This document shows positions 43,333 to 50,653 of a stretch of 64,000 nucleotides of DNA, in pieces (the first letter of the stretch is position 1; each line of letters begins with the position of its first letter). The stretch spans positions 1,426,001 to 1,490,000 of the forward strand of contig NZ_CP094970.1 of assembly GCF_025790165.1 (NCBI RefSeq). Reading direction: 5' to 3'. This stretch comes from Solicola gregarius. Lineage in GTDB: Bacteria > Actinomycetota > Actinomycetes > Propionibacteriales > Nocardioidaceae. A model generated the notes under the pieces. That model saw only the letters and a program-made list of their open reading frames with translations, was not told the DNA's origin and made no database searches. The translations under genes were made by a program, and so were the position numbers.

Positions 43333-44841
43333 ATGCGTCATCACGCCCGACGGGACGCACTCGGGGGAGCCCTGGCAGGGCTGCTCGTGGTGCTGCCCTT
43401 CACACAGTCAGCATCCGCAGCTGGCGACGGGCCATCGTCGACCGCTCGAGAGATCGCTTCGGGGGCGCCGACATCCTCGACGCACGCCGAGCCGCACGCA
43501 CAGGCCACGACGAGCGCGCCGAGGCCTGGCAGGGTCAGGTACGCCATCCCGACCTGGACGCTCAAGGACGTCGAGCACGACACGACGGTGCGGGTCCGCT
43601 ATCCGAGTGGCGACCCGCGTGCCGACTGGGACCACGAGCCCGTCCGGATCCAGGTACGCGCAGACGGCGGCGCGTGGACGACGGTCGGCAAGGCGAAGCA
43701 GAAGCCCCTGCCTCACAAGTCGGGCTCGCGCACGCGGGTGACGTACCGGCTGCCGATCGAGGGCAAGATCCAGATCCGCGCGAAGGCACACTCGACCGAC
43801 TCCTCGATCACGTCCAAGACCCGCAAGCTCCTGGTCACCACGATGCCCGCGTTCGCGCCGACTGCGATCCGAGGTAGCGGCTCCGCCTGTGGGGAGCCCG
43901 TGGTCGGGCGCGGTCCGACGCAGCTCGGATATGGCTGCCCCGTCGGCGAGTACGGGTACAACTCCTGGCTCTACAACCGCAAGGCCGATACCCGCGAGCG
44001 GCTCGCGTGGCGTACAGCGCACGCCGAGTTCGCCACCGGCGCCGAGGTCGTGATCGGTGAGCGGCGCGACTACTGGGACGACCCCTATTGGTACAACCGC
44101 GTACGTAGGTTCGACCTCGCGACGAACAAGTCCGGCTGGGTCGCGTTCAAACGCAACGGCAAGCGAGCCCAGACAGCGAGCCATTCGTCTGTCTCGGCAA
44201 ACGGCAACCGGATCGCGTACGCCTCTCCCAACAGAGGAATCTCGCCGAAGGCGAAGAAGGGATGGAACGTCTACGTCGCCCGCGCCGGAGTACAGCAGAG
44301 CAGGTACGTCGGACGCGGTAAGGAGAGCGACATCGCTGCGGGCGGCCGGTACGTCGCGTGGCGCACCACGGCGGGCAGGCTCCGAGTTCGCGATCTGCGG
44401 ACCGATCGCTGGACCCCTGTCACGAAGCGCAAGGGGCACGACCCTAAGCACATCTCCGTCAGCGCGGGTGGTCGCTATGTCACGTTCTCGGCGACGGTTC
44501 GCGGCGAGCGACGGGTCCGGCTGTTCGACGCGAAGGCTTCGAAGCTGCGCACCATCGCGATCGGCCAGGCGCCCTCGCTGTCCGAGAATGGGCGATACAT
44601 CGCCTACACAGGCAAGGGCGGCGCCGGGCTCTACCTCTGGGACCGCAAGACCCAGCGGAAGCGACTCCTCACGGTCGGACCGAGCGGGAACGGTGCGCAG
44701 GCCCACCTGAGGCAGCCGGACATCTCGCCGAACGGCCGCTGGATCGTCGCGACCACCCAGTCCATCAACGTCGCTCCCGACAACGGTCGCGGCTGGCGCG
44801 CGAAGAACAAGGTCATTTTGTTCGACCGAAAGCGCGGCTGA
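43333..44841 (+). CDS. Secreted TolB/WD40-like beta-propeller protein
   Basis: The protein is 502 aa with a signal peptide (MRHHARRDALGGALAGLLVV, cleavage near SASA-A). Residues ~60-165 form a beta-sandwich-like region (TWTLKDVEHDTTVRVRYPSG, KSGSRTRVTYRLPIEGKIQI) and the rest is PD40/TolB-type propeller repeats (SHSSVSANGNRIAYASP, ISVSAGGRYVTFSATV, APSLSENGRYIAYTG, QPDISPNGRWIVATT). The blades each carry the S-x-x-G-R-Y/W-I pattern. No catalytic residues are seen. It is likely an extracellular binding or scaffold protein. It starts at ATG 43333 with GGGGAGG upstream. Confidence 0.78.
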   Translation: MRHHARRDALGGALAGLLVVLPFTQSASAAGDGPSSTAREIASGAPTSSTHAEPHAQATTSAPRPGRVRYAIPTWTLKDVEHDTTVRVRYPSGDPRADWDHEPVRIQVRADGGAWTTVGKAKQKPLPHKSGSRTRVTYRLPIEGKIQIRAKAHSTDSSITSKTRKLLVTTMPAFAPTAIRGSGSACGEPVVGRGPTQLGYGCPVGEYGYNSWLYNRKADTRERLAWRTAHAEFATGAEVVIGERRDYWDDPYWYNRVRRFDLATNKSGWVAFKRNGKRAQTASHSSVSANGNRIAYASPNRGISPKAKKGWNVYVARAGVQQSRYVGRGKESDIAAGGRYVAWRTTAGRLRVRDLRTDRWTPVTKRKGHDPKHISVSAGGRYVTFSATVRGERRVRLFDAKASKLRTIAIGQAPSLSENGRYIAYTGKGGAGLYLWDRKTQRKRLLTVGPSGNGAQAHLRQPDISPNGRWIVATTQSINVAPDNGRGWRAKNKVILFDRKRG

Positions 44842-44883
44842 GGCTCATCGCGCGAAACTCTGACGACGGGCCGATGCGTACCG

Positions 44884-46638
44884 TCAACGGCCCTTGTGTC
44901 GGAGCTTCGTCCCGTCCGGTGCGCGCTTCTTGCCCGCCCCGCGAGGGGCACCGCCGGTCCGCGCATTGGTGGGCCGGCCGCCACCACGCGATCCGCCGCC
45001 GGCGCGCTCGCGTTCGAGTCCGATCAGCTGCCCGGAGATCCGCGTACGAGTCAGCGACTGCACGGTAGACGAATCCAGGTCCGCCGGAAGCTCGACGAGG
45101 CTGTGGTCGACCCGAATCTCGATCTTGCCGAAGTCGCGGCGCTCGAGCCCGCCCTCGTTCGCGATCGCGCCGACGATCGCTCCCGGGCTGACCTTGTGTC
45201 GCTTCCCCACCCGGATGCGGTACGTCGCCATCGCGCGCCCGTTGGCCCGTCGACGACCGGCGACCCGCGCGGGCCGGTGCCCCTCGTCGCGCGGCCGCCG
45301 CTTGAGCGGCGGCTCGGGCTGAAGCAGGAACGAGCGGTCGCCCTGTGCGATGACCGCGAGCGCGGCGGCCACGTCGGCCGCGGGCACGTCGTGCTCCTGT
45401 TCGTACCGCTCGACCAGGTCGCGGAAATACGTGAGGTCGCTCGCGCCGAGCGCCTCGGTGATCGAGTCGAGGAACCGGCTGACCCGTGTCGAGTTGACGT
45501 CCTCCACCGACGGCAGGGTCATCTCCTCGACGGGCTGGCGGGTCGCCTTCTCGATCGCGCGCAGCAGTCGGCGCTCTCGGGGTGTGACGAACAGGATCGC
45601 CTGCCCTGCACGGCCCGCTCGACCCGTGCGTCCGATGCGGTGCACGTACGACTCGGTGTCGGACGGGATGTCGTAGTTGACGACATGGCTGATCCGCTCG
45701 ACGTCGAGGCCGCGAGCAGCGACGTCGGTCGCGACCAGGATGTCGAGCGCGCCCGACCTGAGCTGGCCGATCGTCCGCTCGCGCTGCGCCTGCACGAGGT
45801 CACCGTTGATCGCCGCCGCAGAGAATCCCCTTGCACGTAAGCGTTCTGCGAGATCCTCCGTCGCCTGCTTCGTGCGTACGAACACGATCATGCCGTCGAA
45901 CGACTCGACCTCGAGCACCCGCGTCAACGCCTCGAGCTTCTGCCGATGGTCGACGATCGCGTAACGCTGGGTGGTGTTCTCGGCCGTGACGGTACGCGCC
46001 TCGACCCGGATCTCCTCGGGGTCGTGCAGGTAGCGCCCCGACATTCGGCGGATCGCGGCGGGCATGGTCGCCGAGAACAGTGCGACCTGCTTGTACTCGG
46101 GTGTGTCGGCGAGGATGCGTTCGACGTCCTCCTGGAAGCCCATCGCGAGCATCTCGTCGGCCTCGTCGAGCACGAGGTAGTCGAGCTCGGAGATGTCGAG
46201 GGTGCCCTTCTTCAGATGGTCGATCACGCGGCCCGGCGTACCGACGACCACCTGGGCGCCCCGTTTGAGGGCACCGAGCTGCGGGCCGTAGCCCGTGCCG
46301 CCGTACACGGGTACGACGTGCACTCCGTCGAGATGCGCGGCGTACCGGCCGAACGCCTCCGCGACCTGCAGGGCGAGCTCGCGGGTCGGCGCCAGCACCA
46401 GGGCCTGCGGTCGACGGCGGCCGACGTCGATGCGCGACAGGATCGGCAGCGCGAAGGCCGCGGTCTTGCCGGTGCCGGTCTGCGCGAGACCGACCACGTC
46501 ACGCCCGGCCATCAGCGGCGGGATCGTGGCGGCCTGGATCGGCGACGGCGCTTCGTAGCCGACGTCGGCGAGGGAGGCTAGTACGGGCGGCGCGATCCCG
46601 AGCTCGGCGAAGGAAGCGGGAGATTCGGAATCAGACAT
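44884..46638 (-). CDS. DEAD-box RNA helicase (DeaD/CsdA type)
   Basis: This 584-aa ATP-dependent RNA helicase has all core motifs: AQTGTGKTAAF (I), PTRELALQVAEAF (Ia), TPGRVIDHL (Ib), VLDEADEML (II), LFSATMP (III), VFVRTKQATEDLAERL (IV), ATDVAARGLDVERI (V), HRIGRTGRAGRAG (VI). The C-terminal part has a DbpA-like RNA-binding domain (YRIRVGKRHKVSPGAIVGAI, KIEIRVDHSLVELP) and a basic Gly/Arg-rich tail. It probably acts in ribosome assembly and mRNA unwinding, especially in the cold. It starts at an ATG and is divergent from the NTF2-like gene. Confidence 0.94.
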   Translation of the reverse strand: MSDSESPASFAELGIAPPVLASLADVGYEAPSPIQAATIPPLMAGRDVVGLAQTGTGKTAAFALPILSRIDVGRRRPQALVLAPTRELALQVAEAFGRYAAHLDGVHVVPVYGGTGYGPQLGALKRGAQVVVGTPGRVIDHLKKGTLDISELDYLVLDEADEMLAMGFQEDVERILADTPEYKQVALFSATMPAAIRRMSGRYLHDPEEIRVEARTVTAENTTQRYAIVDHRQKLEALTRVLEVESFDGMIVFVRTKQATEDLAERLRARGFSAAAINGDLVQAQRERTIGQLRSGALDILVATDVAARGLDVERISHVVNYDIPSDTESYVHRIGRTGRAGRAGQAILFVTPRERRLLRAIEKATRQPVEEMTLPSVEDVNSTRVSRFLDSITEALGASDLTYFRDLVERYEQEHDVPAADVAAALAVIAQGDRSFLLQPEPPLKRRPRDEGHRPARVAGRRRANGRAMATYRIRVGKRHKVSPGAIVGAIANEGGLERRDFGKIEIRVDHSLVELPADLDSSTVQSLTRTRISGQLIGLERERAGGGSRGGGRPTNARTGGAPRGAGKKRAPDGTKLRHKGR

Positions 46639-46758
46639 AAGAGGCCTAGTCTAAGCGGGCACCTGTCGTGACGACGACTCCGCGGCGCTCGGATCGTTGC
46701 AATTCCGGTCACATCCGATCCTTGATATAAACCAAACTTGAGGTTCTACGCTGGTCGC

Positions 46759-47208
46759 ATGGATCAGGCGGAGATCGCCCAGGCACTCGCGTACGCACAT
46801 GACGCGCGCGACCGCGACGATGTACGCGACCTGCTTCGCTCGTTCTTCGCCGGGCTCGACGAGCGGCGGTGCGACCGGTCGTGGCTGCGGTCGGTCTTCG
46901 CCGAGTCTGCACTCGTCGAGTTCCCGTCCGGCGAGTACGCAGGGGTCGCGAGCATCCGCGATGCCGTACGCGGGCTGCAGGCGGAGTACCCCCACACGCT
47001 GCACGGCGTGACGGATCACGCGATCACACTCGCGGGCGACACGGCGCATGTGACGGCCGTTGTGCACTCGACGCACGTGAGCGGCGACCAGACCACCGCT
47101 CGGCACCGACACGCCGGGGGACGTGTCGGCGCCGAGGCGGTGCGCACGCCCGATGGCTGGCGACTTCGCCGGCTCGCCGTCGACCTGACCTGGACCGACT
47201 GCGACTGA
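46759..47208 (+). CDS. NTF2-like (SnoaL_4 type) protein
   Basis: This 149-aa protein of the cystatin-like NTF2 fold begins AEIAQALAYAHDARDRDDVR with a long first helix, then CDRSWLRSVFAESALVEFPS, IRDAVRGLQAEYPHTLHGVT and GWRLRRLAVDLTWTDCD. The pocket-lining pattern suits a small-molecule enzyme or binding protein, such as a dehydratase or isomerase fold, but no catalytic dyad can be named. It starts at ATG 46759. It converges on the AbrB-like gene with 23 nt between stops. Confidence 0.75.
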   Translation: MDQAEIAQALAYAHDARDRDDVRDLLRSFFAGLDERRCDRSWLRSVFAESALVEFPSGEYAGVASIRDAVRGLQAEYPHTLHGVTDHAITLAGDTAHVTAVVHSTHVSGDQTTARHRHAGGRVGAEAVRTPDGWRLRRLAVDLTWTDCD

Positions 47209-47231
47209 CGGCGCCCGGGCTCGACGCCGGT

Positions 47232-48275
47232 TCAGGTACGCCCACGGAGCAGGCGGGCGAGCAGCGGGGCGGCGAGCAACATGACCAATAGCCGCGCGAC
47301 CTGCGTACCGAGCACGAACGTCACGTTGGACCCCGTCGCGATCGCAGTGGCGAGCACCGCGTACAGACCGCCGGGAGTCGTTGCCAGGTAGCCGTCGAGC
47401 GCACTGACATCGGTCAACGCGGCGAGGACGACGCCGAGTCCGGCGCACGCGACGATCATCACGCCGATGGTCAGAATCGCCCGCGGCAGGAGCGCCGCGA
47501 TCGCACGCAGGCTGGCCCGGGTGAACCGCAACCCGACCTGGATGCCGATCAGCGCGTACCCGGCGTTGACCAGTACGTCGGGGACGCCCGCGCCACCGAT
47601 CGGGTCGAACCAGCCGGACACGGACAGCAGCACACTGATGACGAGCGGCCCGAGCAGCGAGCCCGCCGGCATCCGCGAGACTCTGCCGACCAGCAGGCCG
47701 ACCGCGACGCAGACGACCGTGAAGGCAGTGCCGCCGAGCAGGGTCGTGTCACCGCCGAGACCCGCGGCCGCACTGTCGCGCTCGGGTCGGAACACGACGG
47801 CCGTGACCACCGGCATCGCGATCAGCACCAGCAACACCCGGAGATACTGCACCACCGCGACGACCCGCTCGTCGGCACCGAGATCGCGGGCGATCGCGGT
47901 CACACCGGATGCGCCGCCGGCGATCATCGCGAACACCCCGGTCGCGGGCGACATCTCGTGACCGCGCCGGAAGGCGTACCCGCCGATGATGCTGAGCACC
48001 AGCGTGACGATGCAGGCGCCGAGGATCGGCCACAGGTCGAGCCGGAGCGCGGCGAGTGTATCGACGTCGACCAGCGCACCGATCGTCACACCGATGATGG
48101 CCTGCCCGACCGCGAACGACCAGCCCGGCAACGCCAGTTGGCGACTGCCGAGCACGGCGTACGCCATGCCGCCGACGAGCGCGCCGAACAGTACCGGCGA
48201 CGGCAGGCCCACGAGCGCGAGGGCGAGCGATGCGACCGTCGCGATGAGCGCGGTCGTCGCCCACGGCCTGATCAC
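47232..48275 (-). CDS. AbrB family (PF05145) membrane protein
   Basis: This 347-aa integral membrane protein has about ten helices in two similar halves. The halves share LPSPVLFGALVGGMAYAVLG versus MPAGSLLGPLVISVLLSV, and FAVGQAIIGVTIGALVD versus GYALIGIQVGLRFTRASL. A conserved loop reads GVFAMIAGGASGVTAIARDLG and TTPGGLYAVLATAIATGSN. It is often misnamed ammonia monooxygenase; in E. coli AbrB affects aidB expression. The real role is unknown and transport is likely. The GTG start overlaps the tetR stop (GTGA), so both are one transcript. Confidence 0.82.
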   Translation of the reverse strand: MIRPWATTALIATVASLALALVGLPSPVLFGALVGGMAYAVLGSRQLALPGWSFAVGQAIIGVTIGALVDVDTLAALRLDLWPILGACIVTLVLSIIGGYAFRRGHEMSPATGVFAMIAGGASGVTAIARDLGADERVVAVVQYLRVLLVLIAMPVVTAVVFRPERDSAAAGLGGDTTLLGGTAFTVVCVAVGLLVGRVSRMPAGSLLGPLVISVLLSVSGWFDPIGGAGVPDVLVNAGYALIGIQVGLRFTRASLRAIAALLPRAILTIGVMIVACAGLGVVLAALTDVSALDGYLATTPGGLYAVLATAIATGSNVTFVLGTQVARLLVMLLAAPLLARLLRGRT

Positions 48276-48799
48276 GGTTGTACGTCGAGCGCGCCCAGCC
48301 GGGCGAGGATCGCGCGTACGGCGGGCATGCTGGCCTCCTCGGCGAGACCCATCGTCTCGTTGAAGTACAGCGCGTCGCACAGCAGCTGAACCGTACGCGC
48401 GAGCTCGTCGTCGTCGAGCTGTTCGTCGAGCACCTCGAACCACGCCTCGCGCAGGTCGTCGAGCGCCGACGACGCACGGGCATCGGACTCCTGGGAGATC
48501 CTGGCGGCGGCGATCATCGCGCGGTCGAATGCGCTCCCGGTGTGCTTCGAGGTCTCCAGGTAGTACGCCACCGCGCCCTGCGGTGCCGAGCGCATCTTCT
48601 CGGCATCCTTCGCGCCCATGTCACGGAGCCGGTCGAGCATGCCGACGACGAGGTCGTCGCGGCTCGGGAAGTGGTAGAGCAGCCCACCCTTGGAGACACC
48701 GGCCTCCTCGGCGACCGCGTCGAGGGTCGCCGACCTCGAACCCTGCCCGACGAGCAACGCCTCGAAGGCGTTCAGGATGCGGTCGCGTGTGGTGGCCAC
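48272..48799 (-). CDS. TetR-family repressor, probably of the MFS efflux gene
   Basis: This 175-aa protein has the TetR N-terminal HTH (RILNAFEALLVGQGSRSATL, AVAEEAGVSKGGLLYHFPSR) and an all-helical ligand-binding domain (TetR_C-type, AVAYYLETSKHTGSAFDRAM). It is divergent from the DHA2 transporter, with a perfect 10-bp operator dyad between them. It likely represses both the pump and its own operon until a drug-like ligand binds. It starts at GTG 48797-48799. Confidence 0.88.
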   Translation of the reverse strand: MATTRDRILNAFEALLVGQGSRSATLDAVAEEAGVSKGGLLYHFPSRDDLVVGMLDRLRDMGAKDAEKMRSAPQGAVAYYLETSKHTGSAFDRAMIAAARISQESDARASSALDDLREAWFEVLDEQLDDDELARTVQLLCDALYFNETMGLAEEASMPAVRAILARLGALDVQP

Positions 48800-48902
48800 C
48801 GGGACAGCCTAGTGCCGCGGGTTGGGTCGCGGGTGAGACGTCCGTCATGGCGGGGCCGCCTCGCCCGGAATACGGGGCGAAGCCGCGCCGTTATTCGTTT
48901 GT

Positions 48903-48928
48903 GACTGTACCGGCTGGACGGTACAGTC
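48903..48928. promoter_or_regulatory. TetR operator dyad
   Basis: GACTGTACCG (48903-48912), 6 nt, CGGTACAGTC (48919-48928) is a perfect inverted repeat in the tetR-MFS gap. GTACCG-type dyads with ACTG ends are typical for TetR regulators of actinobacterial DHA2 pumps. TGTACC at 48906-48911 may also overlap promoter elements. Confidence 0.8.
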
Positions 48929-49014
48929 GGTGGGTCGGCCAAAACCGTGCCGGCGACGAGAAACGCGCGGTCCCGCAGCGGACTGCGCCGCGCAAGAGAA
49001 GGAGGCGTACACCC

Positions 49015-50559
49015 ATGTCCACCGACATCAGAGCACTTCACCACCAAGGCTCACCGGCACCTGGTCACCGGGCGGGCGTACGCGAATGGGCGGCACTGAC
49101 CGTGCTGATGCTTCCCGTCCTGCTCGTCTCGGTCGACAACACCGTGCTGAGCTTCGCACTTCCGGCGATCTCGACCGAGCTCGCGCCGACGTCGAACCAG
49201 CTGCTGTGGATCGTCGACATCTACCCACTCATGCTCGCCGGCCTGCTGGTCGCGATGGGAAGTCTCGGCGACCGCATCGGCCGTCGCCGGCTGCTCGTCA
49301 TCGGCGCCGTCGGCTTCGGCGCCGTGAAGGTCCTCGCGGCCTACAGCACGACGCCGGAGATGCTGATCGTCTCGCGCGCCTTGCTCGGCGTGTTCGGTGC
49401 GACGCTGATGCCGTCGACGCTGTCGCTGCTGCGCAACATCTTCAGCGACCGGCGCCAGCGGCGGCTCGCGATCGCCGTCTGGGCGTCCGCGTTCGCCGGC
49501 GGAGCGGCGCTCGGGCCGATCATGGGCGGCTGGCTACTCGAGAACCACTGGTGGGGCTCGGTCTTCCTGATCACCGTGCCGGTGATCGTTGCGTTGCTGC
49601 CCCTCGTGCTGTGGCTCGTACCCGAGTCGAAGGACCCGACGCCGGGACCGGTCGACGTGCCCAGCATCGGCCTGTCGCTCGCGACGATGCTGCCGCTGGT
49701 GTACGCGATCAAGATCGCCGCGGAGCACGGCCTGTCGTCGGACGCGCTGGCCGCGGCCGCGGTCGGCCTGGCCGCCGGTGTCGCCTTCGTGCGACGCCAG
49801 CTGGCATCGCCGACGCCGATGCTCGACGTGCGGCTCTTCACGAACCCGGTCTTCAGCGGCGCCGTGGCATCGAACCTGCTCAGCATCCTCGGGTACGCGG
49901 GGTTCTTGTTCTTCGTCGCGCAGTTCCTGCAGCTCGTCATCGGGCTCAGCCCGATGGAGGCGGGCACCGTGCTCGTACCCGGGCTGGTCGCGTCGATCGT
50001 GGCCGGGCTGGTCGCCGTTCGGCTGGTACGCGTGATCCGCCCGCACGTGCTGATCGGAGGCAGCTTCGCGCTGTCGGCATCGGGGTACGCGATCGCCACG
50101 TTCGTCGGCGAGGTGCCGACCGTGATGTCGATCAGCGTCGCGTTCGTCGCGGTCGGCGTCGGGATCGGCCTTGCCGAAACCTTGACCAACGACATCATCA
50201 TCTCGACCGCGCCCGCGGAGAAGTCGGGGGCCGCGTCGGCGATCTCCGAGACCGCGTACGAGATCGGGTCGGTGCTCGGCACGGCCGTGCTCGGCAGTGT
50301 GCTGATGGCGACGTACCGGTCGGGTATGGACGTGCCGACCGGGATGTCGGCAGCCGACACCGATGCTGCGACCGAGACGCTCGGTGGCGCGGTCGAGGTG
50401 GCGAACGGCCTCGGCTCCACCGGTGACGCGCTGCTGCGCTCTGCGCATCTCGCGTTCGACCACGGCGTACAGGTCACGTGTGCGCTCGGCATCCTGATCG
50501 CCCTCGGTGCAGCGGCAGTGTCGGCGCTGACTCTGCGCAACGCCGACACCGACGCCTGA
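49015..50559 (+). CDS. MFS drug efflux transporter, DHA2 (14-TM) family
   Basis: This 514-aa proton-driven exporter has fourteen membrane helices. Signatures are VSVDNTVLSFALPAIS (motif D1), LLWIVDIYPLMLAGLLVAMG, SLGDRIGRRRLLVIGAVGFG (motif A), and GALGP-like motif C in AGGAALGPIMGGWL. Members such as QacA and SmvA export quaternary ammonium compounds and dyes. It starts at ATG 49015 with AAGGAGG upstream. It is divergent from tetR and presumably controlled by it through the 48903-48928 dyad. Confidence 0.93.
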   Translation: MSTDIRALHHQGSPAPGHRAGVREWAALTVLMLPVLLVSVDNTVLSFALPAISTELAPTSNQLLWIVDIYPLMLAGLLVAMGSLGDRIGRRRLLVIGAVGFGAVKVLAAYSTTPEMLIVSRALLGVFGATLMPSTLSLLRNIFSDRRQRRLAIAVWASAFAGGAALGPIMGGWLLENHWWGSVFLITVPVIVALLPLVLWLVPESKDPTPGPVDVPSIGLSLATMLPLVYAIKIAAEHGLSSDALAAAAVGLAAGVAFVRRQLASPTPMLDVRLFTNPVFSGAVASNLLSILGYAGFLFFVAQFLQLVIGLSPMEAGTVLVPGLVASIVAGLVAVRLVRVIRPHVLIGGSFALSASGYAIATFVGEVPTVMSISVAFVAVGVGIGLAETLTNDIIISTAPAEKSGAASAISETAYEIGSVLGTAVLGSVLMATYRSGMDVPTGMSAADTDAATETLGGAVEVANGLGSTGDALLRSAHLAFDHGVQVTCALGILIALGAAAVSALTLRNADTDA

Positions 50560-50590
50560 TCCGCCACTGGCCACGCCGGCTCAGCCTGGC

Positions 50591-50637
50591 GTCGGTGTGG
50601 GATCGGTGGATACCTATTCCACCGATCCCATACCGAC
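50591..50637. terminator. 20-bp inverted repeat between convergent genes
   Basis: Arms 50591-50610 and 50618-50637 (20 nt, one mismatch) with a 7-nt loop lie between the MFS gene and the large repeat protein gene. The core is GGGATCGGTGGA/TCCACCGATCCC. Confidence 0.8.
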
Positions 50638-50653
50638 AGCTGGGCGAGTCAGG

